Shown here: in pieces, positions 33,114 through 42,060 of the stretch
How the letters are laid out: every line of letters begins with the position of its first letter
Position numbering within the stretch: position 1 is the stretch's first letter
Program-made: the position numbers and the translations under genes
Notes under the pieces: generated by a model
What the model was told of the DNA's origin: nothing
Seen by the model: only the letters and a program-made list of their open reading frames with translations
The model's database searches: none
NCBI GenBank assembly: GCA_934725085.1
Contig: CAKVAL010000008.1
Location: forward strand, 1-48,249
Direction of reading: 5' to 3'
Source of the DNA: an uncultured Erysipelotrichaceae bacterium
GTDB taxonomy: Bacteria > Bacillota_I > Bacilli_A > Erysipelotrichales > Erysipelotrichaceae
Length of the DNA: 48,249 bases

Positions 33114-34873
33114 TGGATATTAAGGATAAATTAAAGACCCTACCTTTAAAACCAGGATGTTATCTGATGAAAGACAAGGATGGTAAGGTCATCTATGTTG
33201 GGAAAGCTATTAATTTAAAGAATCGTGTGAATTCTTATTTTAGGGGTGCTCATGATTATAAGACTACAAAATTAGTTAAGAATATTGTTGATTTTGACTA
33301 TATTGTCGTTAATAGTGAGAAGGAAGCTTTAATACTAGAATATAACTTAATCAAAAAGTATGATCCTTACTACAATATTGTCTTTAAGGATGATAAGTCA
33401 TATCCTTATATTCTTTTAAAAGATGGTGATATACCCGCTGTTGAAGTTATTAGGTTAAAGAAAAATAATCGTAGATATAAAGGAAGATTATTTGGACCTT
33501 ATCCTGATATTGGAGCTGCTAGAAATACAGTAGCTTTGATTAATAGACTATATCCTACAAGAAAGTGTAAGAATTTAGGTAGTGAACTATGCCTTTATTA
33601 TCATATTAACCAATGTCTTGGTTATTGTGTTAAAGATTATGATAGAGAAGCTTGCTTAAAGACAAAGAAAGATATCATTTCTTTTCTTCAAGGTGATACT
33701 AAGGATATCGTTAAAGACTTAAAAGAGAAGATGAATAAGGCTAGTGAACAACTAGATTTTAAGAGCGCCATTATTTATCGTGACTTAATTAATGATATTA
33801 ATGTATCTGTTAGTAAACAAGTAATTGAACTTCATGAAAAAGAAAGTTTTGATGTCTTTAATTATTTTGTCTTAGATGGCTATATTGCGATAACGGGTTT
33901 AAATATCAGAAATGGTATTCTTTTAGGTAGTGATAAGATGCTAGATTATCTTGTTGGTGACCCCGAAAATTATGTTTCTAGCTATATTTATCAATATTAT
34001 CAAATTAATCAGTCAGTCAAAACCTTATATGTTCCTGAAAACTTATTGGGCTATTTACAAGGCTTAGATGGAATAGAAGTATTAAGCGTTACAAAGGGTA
34101 AGCGTAATCAACTATTACAACGTGCTTTAAGTAATAGTGAAGAGGCTTTAAGACAAAACAAGGCTATCTTAACCTCTAAGGAAGTATATTACGATAGTAT
34201 TAGTAAGGAATTTGAACGTATTTTTGATAAGAAAATAAATAGAATTGAACTATTCGATAACTCTCATTTAGCAGGTACTAATACAGTAGCGGCCATGGTT
34301 GTTTATAAAAACTTTAAGCCTTCTAAAAAAGATTATCGATTATTTAAGTTACAAGAGGGTGCTGATGATTTAAAGTCGATGAAGGAAGTAATCTATCGAA
34401 GATACTTTAGGGTCTTGAAAGATGATTTAGAAAGACCTGATTTGATTATTGTTGATGGGGCGATGATTCAAATAGAAGCTGCTAAAGAGATTTTAGAATC
34501 TTTAGATTTAGATATCACACTATGTGGTTTGGGCAAGGATGATAGTCATAATACCGCTTATTTGATGAATTCTAACTATGAAAAGATTGATATCAGTCCT
34601 GACAGTAATGTTTTCTTCTTTTTAGCAAATGCTCAAGATGAGGTCCATCGTTTTGCGATTACTTATCATAAGAAATTACGTAATAAGAATACTTATAAGT
34701 CTATCTTAGATGATATTGAAGGCTTGGGCCCTAAGACTAGGTTGAAGTTATTGAAACAGTATAAGACTATCTCTAACTTAAGGGAACAATCTCTTGAAGA
34801 ATTAAAATCAGTTTTAAACGCCAAGGTGGCTGAAAGATTGTATAATAAGTTACACGATGATAAAGAATCTTAA
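33113..34873 (+). CDS. uvrC: Excinuclease ABC subunit C
   Basis: This 586-residue nuclease makes the two incisions of nucleotide excision repair. It has an N-terminal GIY-YIG domain (KPGCYLMKDKDGKVIYVGKA), a UVR motif at about 200-235, an RNase H-like endonuclease core (IELFDNSHLAGTNTVAAMVV, RPDLIIVDGA) and C-terminal (HhH)2 motifs. The start overlaps the mutS2 stop (TAATG). Confidence 0.96.
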   Translation: MDIKDKLKTLPLKPGCYLMKDKDGKVIYVGKAINLKNRVNSYFRGAHDYKTTKLVKNIVDFDYIVVNSEKEALILEYNLIKKYDPYYNIVFKDDKSYPYILLKDGDIPAVEVIRLKKNNRRYKGRLFGPYPDIGAARNTVALINRLYPTRKCKNLGSELCLYYHINQCLGYCVKDYDREACLKTKKDIISFLQGDTKDIVKDLKEKMNKASEQLDFKSAIIYRDLINDINVSVSKQVIELHEKESFDVFNYFVLDGYIAITGLNIRNGILLGSDKMLDYLVGDPENYVSSYIYQYYQINQSVKTLYVPENLLGYLQGLDGIEVLSVTKGKRNQLLQRALSNSEEALRQNKAILTSKEVYYDSISKEFERIFDKKINRIELFDNSHLAGTNTVAAMVVYKNFKPSKKDYRLFKLQEGADDLKSMKEVIYRRYFRVLKDDLERPDLIIVDGAMIQIEAAKEILESLDLDITLCGLGKDDSHNTAYLMNSNYEKIDISPDSNVFFFLANAQDEVHRFAITYHKKLRNKNTYKSILDDIEGLGPKTRLKLLKQYKTISNLREQSLEELKSVLNAKVAERLYNKLHDDKES

Positions 34874-35021
34874 TGAAACACTATCACTTCTTGTCTTAAT
34901 TATTATGTGCCTGTTCATGTTGAAGGTTGGATTGGGTATGATTTTTTCATCTCATTTAACAGGTACGGCAAGAGGTAATTTCGAATTACTTAAGAAGTAT
35001 AGTGAAAATGATGAGGAATAA
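34857..35021 (+). CDS. Small single-pass membrane protein, 54 residues (unrecognised)
   Basis: ATG 34857 opens a 54-codon frame that overlaps the last 17 nt of uvrC and whose TAA overlaps the rmuC ATG (TAATG). The product has a hydrophobic segment LSLLVLIIMCLFMLKVGLGM and a charged tail ending KKYSENDEE. Tight overlaps at both ends, codon use like the neighbours and complete filling of the uvrC-rmuC gap support it being a gene. No clear binding site precedes it, so translation would be coupled to uvrC. No family recognised. Confidence 0.6.
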   Translation: MIKNLNETLSLLVLIIMCLFMLKVGLGMIFSSHLTGTARGNFELLKKYSENDEE

Positions 35022-36037
35022 TGGATACCATAACGATATTATTACTAATTTTAGTTATATTTTTACTTGCGTCAGTTTTTGCGATAATTATTTATCTTTT
35101 AAGAAATAATAAAAGAAATGATCATTTAAGAGATGATCTTTTAATCATTACTAATCAAATTAATAATGTAAAAGATAGTACAACTGATCGCTTATTACAA
35201 ATCGAGGAACATCTAACAAATAATATTATTAAGACAAGCGAGATAACTAATAATACTTTTAATCAAATAAATGAAAGACTTATTAAGATTGATGATAATC
35301 AAAAGGCCTTAGATGACTTATCTACTAATATCATTTCTTTAAAGGATGTGATGGTTGATAAGAAGACTCGTGGTGCCTATGGTGAGGTTGAACTATATAG
35401 TATTCTTGAACAAGCCTTTGGAAGTGATAAACATTTCTACGATAAACAAGTAACACTACCTAATGGTAGTAGGGTGGATGCCTTGGTTCATGGTTTTGGT
35501 TCTTTAGAAGATATTTGTATCGACTCTAAGTTTCCCTTAGAAAATTATCGAAGAATGTATGATAAGGATTTATCACAACTTGAAAAAGATAAGGCTAAGA
35601 ATAGCTTTAAGGCTGATGTTAGTAAGCATTTAAATGATATTAGTTCTAAATATATTATTCCAGGTAGCACCGCACCAATGGCTTATATGTTTGTACCATC
35701 AGAGGCTATCTTCTCAGAGATTTATGGAAACTTTCCTGAATTAATTGATAAGGCTTATGAATTAAAAGTTTATGTTGTCTCACCAACTACCTTAATGGCC
35801 TATATAACGGCTATTAAAAGTATTTATCTAGGTATTAAGAAAAATGAGAAGGCTAAGGAAATCGAAAGATTATTGTTGGATCTATCGGTAGAGTTTACAA
35901 GGTTAAAGGATAGGAGTGAGACTTTGCAAAGGGATTTTGAAAGAATAATTCCGGATTTTGAGAAGATGTTTGTGACTGAAAATAAGATAATTAAGCGTTT
36001 TGCGGCTATTGAAAAGGGAGATATTGAAAATGATTAA
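35021..36037 (+). CDS. rmuC: RmuC family DNA recombination protein
   Basis: This 338-residue protein has an N-terminal membrane anchor (ITILLLILVIFLLASVFAII), a coiled coil of about 70 residues and the RmuC domain (RGAYGEVELYSILEQAF, DSKFPLENYRRM, AYMFVPSEAIFSEI). The core is related to PD-(D/E)XK nucleases (CIDSKFP), and the family limits rearrangement at inverted repeats. GAGG lies 4 nt before the ATG. It overlaps yitT by 8 nt. Confidence 0.92.
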   Translation: MDTITILLLILVIFLLASVFAIIIYLLRNNKRNDHLRDDLLIITNQINNVKDSTTDRLLQIEEHLTNNIIKTSEITNNTFNQINERLIKIDDNQKALDDLSTNIISLKDVMVDKKTRGAYGEVELYSILEQAFGSDKHFYDKQVTLPNGSRVDALVHGFGSLEDICIDSKFPLENYRRMYDKDLSQLEKDKAKNSFKADVSKHLNDISSKYIIPGSTAPMAYMFVPSEAIFSEIYGNFPELIDKAYELKVYVVSPTTLMAYITAIKSIYLGIKKNEKAKEIERLLLDLSVEFTRLKDRSETLQRDFERIIPDFEKMFVTENKIIKRFAAIEKGDIEND

Positions 36038-36887
36038 GAAGTATTTTGATAAACAACTATTTATAATGTCCATTGTGAGTGCCTTGGTTTATTCCTTTGG
36101 TATTGCGAACTTTTCAATTCCGGCTAAGTTGTATCCAAGTGGCTTCTCTGGAATATCACGTATTATTTCCGACTTATTAGGTGACTTCTTTCATATTAAT
36201 ATTTCTTATTCTATTTTATATTTAACTTTAAACTTTATAGTAGTTATTTTCGTGTTTACTAAATTAGGCAGAAAGTTTACTATTTATTCAACTATTCAAT
36301 TCTTAATGGTATCTTTCTTTACTTCTTTCTTTAAACAAATTATTTTTATCAATGAAGAAATCTTAATGGCAATCTTTGGTGGTTTAATTAATGGTTTAGG
36401 CGTAGGTCTTGCCTTATCCAATAATTTCTCAACGGCTGGTTTTGACTTTGTCAGCGTCTTCTTTGCGACTAAATATAAAAAAGATGTATGGAACTACATC
36501 TTTGGCGTTAACATTATCATCTTATTGATGGCTGGTTTGATCTATGGTTGGGATAGAGCTCTATACTCAATCATCTTTCAATTTACAAGTACACAGGTAA
36601 TTAAGTCTTTCCATAAAAGATATACTCATAAGACACTTACTATCGTCACTAAGTATCCAGATGAAGTATCTAATGCCATCTTAAAGAGTATTAGACATGG
36701 TATTACCGAGATCCATGCCACTGGTTTCTATTCTAAACAAGATACAACTATTCTTTATTCAATTGTCAATTCTTTCCAGGCTAAAGATGTTGTAAAGATT
36801 GTCTTAGATACCGATCCTCATGCCTTTATCAATGTTCAAAAGTCAGAGGCAATATTTGGTAATTACTACCAAAAACCACTAGATTAA
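36030..36887 (+). CDS. YitT family membrane protein (DUF2179 C-terminal domain)
   Basis: This 285-residue protein has five or so membrane segments (about 10-170; SIPAKLYPSGFSGISRII, GGLINGLGVGLAL) and a cytoplasmic DUF2179 domain with GITEIHATGFYSKQDTTILY. The function of the family is not established. ATG 36030 follows AAAGGGAG and overlaps the rmuC stop as ATGATTAA. Confidence 0.88.
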   Translation: MIKKYFDKQLFIMSIVSALVYSFGIANFSIPAKLYPSGFSGISRIISDLLGDFFHINISYSILYLTLNFIVVIFVFTKLGRKFTIYSTIQFLMVSFFTSFFKQIIFINEEILMAIFGGLINGLGVGLALSNNFSTAGFDFVSVFFATKYKKDVWNYIFGVNIIILLMAGLIYGWDRALYSIIFQFTSTQVIKSFHKRYTHKTLTIVTKYPDEVSNAILKSIRHGITEIHATGFYSKQDTTILYSIVNSFQAKDVVKIVLDTDPHAFINVQKSEAIFGNYYQKPLD

Positions 36888-36912
36888 TAAAAGCCCCTCG
36901 CGGAGCTTTTAT
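36887..36912. terminator. Bidirectional terminator between yitT and trpS
   Basis: A stem based on AAAAGC/GCTTTT with GC-rich inner pairs is flanked by A and T runs, so it works in both directions for the convergent genes. Confidence 0.75.
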
Positions 36913-36914
36913 AG

Positions 36915-37904
36915 TTAATATTTGATTTCTAATCCTACTTGTTTCTTAACATCAACAAGCGTTTTATATGCAATCTTTTCGGCTTTTTTAGCACCTTCTT
37001 CCAATACTTTTTCAAGTGTATGAGAAGCTAAGATTTCATTGTATCTAGTTTGAATCTTTTCAAGTTCTGCACATACTACATCAGCTACATAACCTTTAAG
37101 CTTGCCATAACCTTGATCATGGAATTCTTCGACGATATCTTCCATTGAACGATTAGTTAATGAAGAAGCAATTTCAATTAGGTTGTATAGACCAGGTTGG
37201 TTTTCCTTATCTAATTGAATAACACCAACTGAATCGGTTACAGCAGACATAATCTTCTTTCTTGCAACTTTTAAATCATCTAATAAATAGATACAGCCCT
37301 TATTTGTTTCATCTGACTTAGACATCTTCTTACTTGGATCTTGTAAAGACATGATACGAGCTCCAACTTTGGCAACAAGAGGTTCAGGTACTGTGAAAGT
37401 CTTAGAATACTTGTTGTTGAAGCGGATTGCAAGGTCTCTTGTAAGTTCAACGTGTTGTTTCTGGTCTTCACCAACGGGAACATAGTCGGCATTATATAGA
37501 AGAATATCAGCAGCCATAAGACATGGATAAGTATATAGACCAGCAGTTAGATTCTTTTCACCTTTTGCTGTCTTATCTTTGAACTGTGTCATTCTATTAA
37601 GTTCACCTAAATAAGTGTTACATGCCATGATGTAACCAAGTTCTGCATGTTCATGAACATCTGTTTGTAAGAAGATAGTAGCTTTTTCAGGGTCTAGACC
37701 ACAAGCTAAATATAGAGCTACCGCATCTGTTAAATTCTTCTTTAATTGTTCTGGTTCTTGATACTCAGTGATGCAGTGTAAGTTGGCGATAAAGACAATC
37801 ATCTCATAGTCATCTTGATACTTTACAAAGTTTCTTAAGGCTCCAATATAGTTACCTAGAGTTAGCTGTCCTGTTGGCTTAATGCCTGATAACATTCTTT
37901 TCAT
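36915..37904 (-). CDS. trpS: Tryptophanyl-tRNA synthetase
   Basis: This 329-residue class I enzyme charges tRNA-Trp. The first signature is GIKPTGQLTLGNYIG (HIGH variant), followed by VPVGEDQKQHVELTRD, KMSKSDE and the family segment RTKAR-like near the end of the core. Length is normal. AGGAGG precedes the ATG on the minus strand. It is under T-box control. Confidence 0.97.
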   Translation of the reverse strand: MKRMLSGIKPTGQLTLGNYIGALRNFVKYQDDYEMIVFIANLHCITEYQEPEQLKKNLTDAVALYLACGLDPEKATIFLQTDVHEHAELGYIMACNTYLGELNRMTQFKDKTAKGEKNLTAGLYTYPCLMAADILLYNADYVPVGEDQKQHVELTRDLAIRFNNKYSKTFTVPEPLVAKVGARIMSLQDPSKKMSKSDETNKGCIYLLDDLKVARKKIMSAVTDSVGVIQLDKENQPGLYNLIEIASSLTNRSMEDIVEEFHDQGYGKLKGYVADVVCAELEKIQTRYNEILASHTLEKVLEEGAKKAEKIAYKTLVDVKKQVGLEIKY

Positions 37905-37921
37905 AAATTTCCTCCTAAAAA

Positions 37922-38095
37922 TAAAAAAAGCACCTCATGGGACGAAAGATTTCCGTGGTGCCACCCAAATTACTTCTTAATACGTTAACGCCGTAATACG
38001 ATATCCAATTCGTTTATAAGACATTGTCAATTTTCAGCTTACATGACTCTCTTTTTTAATGTTTTTATAAACTACTGACTTCAATATAGCACAAT
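37922..38095 (-). promoter_or_regulatory. T-box riboswitch (tryptophan) of trpS
   Basis: On the minus strand the core GGGTGGCACCACGG (37966-37953) is followed by a terminator with arms GCACC/GAGGTGC and a run of seven T (to 37922). The leader is short, about 170 nt. A stem GTTTATAA/TTATAAAC encloses the 5' part, and TGG followed by A (in GAATTGGATATC) is the likely specifier for Trp. Confidence 0.85.
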
Positions 38096-38118
38096 AATCA
38101 ATAAATAACTATAAGGTA

Positions 38119-38147
38119 TTGAGCTTATTAATCAATTTTCTTAAAAT
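38119..38147 (+). promoter_or_regulatory. Promoter of spx (leaderless start)
   Basis: TTGAGC (38119-38124), a 17-nt spacer and TAAAAT (38142-38147). The -10 box ends 7 nt before the A of the ATG, and there is no ribosome binding site. Confidence 0.55.
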
Positions 38148-38153
38148 ATAGTT

Positions 38154-38582
38154 ATGATTGTTATATATACATCGCATGGTTGCGCTTCATGTCGCAAAGT
38201 TAAAACTTGGTTAAAGGATCGTAATATTAAATATATTGAAAAGAATATATTTAATACTTTATTAAATGATAAAGAAATTAAATATTTATTAAGTAGAACT
38301 GAAAATGGTACTGATGATTTGATTTCTAAAAGATCTAAGATTATTAGAGATAATAATATCGATTTAGATAGTTTTTCTACCGATGATCTATGTAAATTTA
38401 TTGTAGAGAATCCAAGCGTATTAAGAAGGCCAATTATTATATCCGATAAGAATATGCAAGTTGGTTATGATGAAGAAGAAATTGATGCATTTGTACCAAG
38501 TGAATTAAGAAAGCTTGCGATATGTGATAAGAGTTGTCCTCATTATCCAACATGTGGTTATTTAAGAGAAGAAGAGGAATAG
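38154..38582 (+). CDS. spx: Spx/ArsC-family protein with a cysteine-rich tail
   Basis: This 142-residue thioredoxin-fold protein matches Spx: the redox switch Cys10-x-x-Cys13 (HGCASC), NIFNTLL, and the RRP motif at about 91-93. Spx binds RNA polymerase alpha and redirects transcription in disulfide stress. Beyond the normal end there is an added tail with Cys124-x3-Cys128-x5-Cys134 and five final Glu. A plain ArsC reductase is less likely because the CxxC motif is present. It is followed directly by mnmA. No Shine-Dalgarno sequence precedes the ATG. Confidence 0.8.
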   Translation: MIVIYTSHGCASCRKVKTWLKDRNIKYIEKNIFNTLLNDKEIKYLLSRTENGTDDLISKRSKIIRDNNIDLDSFSTDDLCKFIVENPSVLRRPIIISDKNMQVGYDEEEIDAFVPSELRKLAICDKSCPHYPTCGYLREEEE

Positions 38583-39725
38583 ATGAAAGTATTAGTGGGA
38601 TTATCAGGTGGTGTAGATTCAGCTATTGCCGCTTATGAATTAAAGAAACAAGGATTAGATGTAAAGTGTTGTTTTATGCGAAACTGGGATTCCGCATTAA
38701 ATAATGATACTTTAGGTAATAGCACTTTAAACAATGACATCTGTCCCCAAGAACAAGATTATAATGATGCCAAAAGCGTTGCGGATGCCCTTGGTTTAGA
38801 ACTTTTAAGAAAAGATTATATTAAAGAATATTGGGATAATGTGTTTAAATTCTTTGTGGAAGAATATAAGAAGGGTAGAACACCTAATCCTGATATTTTA
38901 TGTAATAAATATATTAAATTTGATTGTTTCCTTGATTTTGCGATGGAACAGGGCTTTGATATGATTGCCACAGGACACTATATTAAGGCAGTTGATGGAC
39001 CTATTAGAAGATATTATAAGGCAAGCGATCTTAATAAGGATCAATCTTATTTCTTAGCTCAAGTAAGTAAGAAAGCTCTAGATAAATGTTTATTTCCACT
39101 TGGCGATATCGATAAGCCTCGTGTAAGAGAATTAGCTGAAGAATTAAATTTAAGTATTGCGAAGAAGAAGGATTCAACTGGTATTTGTTTTATTGGGGAA
39201 AGAGACTTCCGTAAGTTTTTGTCTAACTATATTCCAATGAAACCAGGTAAGATTATCGATATCGATACTCTAGAAGAAATTGGCGATCATAATGGCGTCT
39301 ATTACTATACAGTAGGTCAAAGAAAGGGCTTTGGCGTTGGTGGTAATCGTGGTCCATATTTCTGTGTAGGTAAGAATATTGAACATAATCTTCTATATTT
39401 AACTTCTATTAAAAATGAAAATTATTTATATTCTGATAGTGCATATATTTCAGGAATTAACTGGATCAATGATTTACCAGCTGAGGCAAGTGAAATTGGT
39501 TGTAAGTTCCGTTATCGTCAACCCGATAATAAGGTAACTATCAAGAAGGTTTCAGATACGGAAGCTATGCTTCATTATCCTCAAAAGATTAAGGCTGTTG
39601 CCCCAGGTCAGGAAGCTGTTTTCTATTTGAATGATGAAATGCTTGGCGGTGGCACTATTGATAAAGTCTTTATTAATGGACAGGATGTCAATGAATATCT
39701 TGATTCATTAGTTTTTAAGAAATGA
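38583..39725 (+). CDS. mnmA: tRNA-specific 2-thiouridylase MnmA
   Basis: This 380-residue enzyme makes 2-thiouridine at position 34 of tRNA-Glu, -Gln and -Lys. The PP-loop ATP site is SGGVDS (8-13). The catalytic cysteines are Cys107 (DILCNKY) and Cys202 (TGICFIGERDF). The HYTIGQRKG-like segment reads YTVGQRKGFGVG. Its ATG is adjacent to the spx stop, with AGAGG just upstream. It overlaps recD2 by 4 nt (ATGA). Confidence 0.96.
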   Translation: MKVLVGLSGGVDSAIAAYELKKQGLDVKCCFMRNWDSALNNDTLGNSTLNNDICPQEQDYNDAKSVADALGLELLRKDYIKEYWDNVFKFFVEEYKKGRTPNPDILCNKYIKFDCFLDFAMEQGFDMIATGHYIKAVDGPIRRYYKASDLNKDQSYFLAQVSKKALDKCLFPLGDIDKPRVRELAEELNLSIAKKKDSTGICFIGERDFRKFLSNYIPMKPGKIIDIDTLEEIGDHNGVYYYTVGQRKGFGVGGNRGPYFCVGKNIEHNLLYLTSIKNENYLYSDSAYISGINWINDLPAEASEIGCKFRYRQPDNKVTIKKVSDTEAMLHYPQKIKAVAPGQEAVFYLNDEMLGGGTIDKVFINGQDVNEYLDSLVFKK

Positions 39726-41845
39726 AAGAAACAGTAAGTTTAGACGGAATTTTTATACGAACTATTTATAAGGCCTCAAATTATATGGTGACCAGATTCG
39801 AGCCTCTTGATAAAGGAGTAATCACGGTAACCGGGCCTTCTTTTGATTATGAGCCTTATACCAAATATACAATCAGTGGTTACTTTGATGAACATCCTAA
39901 GTATGGTTATCAATTTGTCTTAACGACAGTAAGTAAATATGTTCCCTCAAAGAAAGATGAAATAATTAAATTCTTATCTAGTTCTACTTTTAAGGGAATT
40001 GGTAAAAGGGCTGCTGAAAAGATCTATAACTATTATGGTGATGATACTTTAAAGATTCTTAAAAGCGATGCTAGTGAACTTGATAGGATTGGTTTAACAA
40101 GTACTCAATTAAGAGGGCTCGAAGCTGGACTCGAATCCTACGGGCTCGAAGCTGATGATATTGTCTTTGGATTAATATCAGCTGGTTTTTCAACCATGGA
40201 GGCCAATCGCATTAAGAATGAATACAAGGAACATACAGCCTTAGTATTAAAAGAGAATCCTTATCAAATCTATTATGATATCTATGGGATATCTTTTTCA
40301 AAGATTGTGAATTGTTTCAAGAATGTGGAAGTTGAAGATAAGGAAAACAAATTTAAAGAGGCTTATCTTGTTTATGTATTCAAGGAAGTAAGTTTCAGAA
40401 AAGGCGATATTTATCTATATAAGGATGAATTTTTAAGTACCTATGCTCGATATTATAGTGATGGTGATGATGTACTAGATGAATTATTGACTAAGGAATT
40501 GTTGGTTAAAGAAGAAGAAAGATATTATCTAAGAAGTGATTATGAGGATGAGAAGTTTATTGCGTCTTATTTGAATCATTTTGGTGAAGATATGGGTGTA
40601 GAACCAATACTTTTGGATGAATCAATAAAGGAAAATGAAAACATTAATGGTATCAAGTTTGATGATTATCAAAAAGAAGCGATTAAAAATTTCTTTAATG
40701 AAAAGATGTCAATGATAATAGGTGGTCCTGGTACTGGTAAGACAACTATTATTAAATGTTTAGTTAATATCTTTAAGTCTCATTTCCCTTACCAAAATAT
40801 TATTGTGGTAGCTCCAACTGGTAGGGCTAGTAAGAGAATCAATGAATTATCAGTTGTTGAATCCAAGACTATTCATTCTCTTTTAAAATGGAACAAGGAA
40901 GATAATTCTTTTACTAATAATTTAGATAATCCGATTCTTTATGATTGTTTAATCATTGATGAGTTTTCAATGGTCGATAATTCTTTATTTGCGTCTTTAT
41001 TAAAAGCTTGTTCCTATGTTAAAAAGATATGTATCATTGGTGATAATGACCAATTGCCTTCGATTAGGCAGGGTGATGTTTTAAGTGATTTGATTGAATC
41101 AAATAATTTTAAGATTAGTTATTTAAAATGTAATCATCGTCAAAAAAGTGGTAGTGATATCATTTCTTTGGCTAATGATATCGTTAATGAATGTGTTGAC
41201 TTCAGTAAATATACTAATGATGTGTCGTTTTATGATATTAATAAGATTAATCAAAAAGAGATAATTGATTTAATTAAGAATGATTTAGATGATAATAATA
41301 TGCTGGGTTTGGATAATTTTCAAGTATTATCGACCATGTATAAGGGTGTTAATGGGATTGATAATTTGAATAGTGTCTTACAGTCTGCATTTAATCCAAA
41401 TAATATATCTTTACATGAAAAGAAAGTGAATAATATTGTCTTTAGGGAAAATGATAAGATATTAGAACTAAAGAATCGTCCAACTGATGATGTCTATAAT
41501 GGCGATATTGGTGTACTTGATGAAATAAATGAAGAAGAAAAATATTTCTATGTCAAATATGGAAGTGTTGATGTTTTCTATAATTTTAATGATTTAGGCG
41601 ATATTACACTTGCTTATGCCATGTCTGTTCATAAGGCACAGGGTAGTGAATATCCATATGTTTATTTCATTTTTGATCAAAGTCAAAGTCATATGTTATA
41701 TAAGAAGCTAATTTATACAGCTATTTCTAGAGCTCGCAATAAGTTAGTTTTAATTGGTGATAAGGATTTATTTTTAGCTTCTGCCAACAAAAAGTTACCA
41801 AAACGTAAAACATCTTTAATAATGCGCCTTAAAAGTATGTTATGA
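39722..41845 (+). CDS. recD2: RecD2-like DNA helicase
   Basis: This 707-residue superfamily 1B 5'-3' helicase has an N-terminal OB-like region, helix-hairpin-helix repeats (FKGIGKRAAEKIYNYYG), Walker A GGPGTGKTT, motif II DEFSMVD, and C-terminal SH3/UvrD-C motifs (AMSVHKAQGSEYPYV, YTAISRARNKLVLIGD). It acts in DNA repair and fork rescue without RecBC. The pair mnmA-recD2 is close-packed. The end of the gene contains the promoter for the alaS leader. Confidence 0.95.
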   Translation: MKETVSLDGIFIRTIYKASNYMVTRFEPLDKGVITVTGPSFDYEPYTKYTISGYFDEHPKYGYQFVLTTVSKYVPSKKDEIIKFLSSSTFKGIGKRAAEKIYNYYGDDTLKILKSDASELDRIGLTSTQLRGLEAGLESYGLEADDIVFGLISAGFSTMEANRIKNEYKEHTALVLKENPYQIYYDIYGISFSKIVNCFKNVEVEDKENKFKEAYLVYVFKEVSFRKGDIYLYKDEFLSTYARYYSDGDDVLDELLTKELLVKEEERYYLRSDYEDEKFIASYLNHFGEDMGVEPILLDESIKENENINGIKFDDYQKEAIKNFFNEKMSMIIGGPGTGKTTIIKCLVNIFKSHFPYQNIIVVAPTGRASKRINELSVVESKTIHSLLKWNKEDNSFTNNLDNPILYDCLIIDEFSMVDNSLFASLLKACSYVKKICIIGDNDQLPSIRQGDVLSDLIESNNFKISYLKCNHRQKSGSDIISLANDIVNECVDFSKYTNDVSFYDINKINQKEIIDLIKNDLDDNNMLGLDNFQVLSTMYKGVNGIDNLNSVLQSAFNPNNISLHEKKVNNIVFRENDKILELKNRPTDDVYNGDIGVLDEINEEEKYFYVKYGSVDVFYNFNDLGDITLAYAMSVHKAQGSEYPYVYFIFDQSQSHMLYKKLIYTAISRARNKLVLIGDKDLFLASANKKLPKRKTSLIMRLKSML

Positions 41846-41846
41846 T
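41838..41846 (+). promoter_or_regulatory. Extended -10 promoter of the alaS leader
   Basis: TGTTATGAT (TGn plus TATGAT) overlaps the recD2 stop. The predicted start is near 41853, just before the first leader stem. There is no clear -35 box. Confidence 0.55.
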
Positions 41847-41852
41847 AGTGCT

Positions 41853-42044
41853 TGAAGATAAGTAATTTAATTGAATTTAGAGATTAAGCAATATGGTGAA
41901 AGCTTAAATAATTAAATGAAGCTACTTCAGTATTCTGATTAATACTCAGCGGTTATCGCCGTTATCGATTTAAGTGCTTGGTTATTTTTCCAAGAACTAA
42001 GGTGGTACCACGTATTTTGCGTCCTTAGATGGCGCTTTTTTTAT
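41853..42044 (+). promoter_or_regulatory. T-box riboswitch (alanine) of alaS, short Stem I
   Basis: The core AAGGTGGTACCACG (41999-42012) is followed by the terminator arm CCTTAG and a T run (42037-42043). The specifier loop is well defined: lower stem GAAG (41854-41857) with CTTC (41925-41928), upper stem ATTTAATT (41865-41872) with AATTAAAT (41910-41917), and between them GAA-GCT-A with specifier GCT (41921-41923, Ala). Confidence 0.9.
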
Positions 42045-42060
42045 TTTTGGAGGAAAATTA

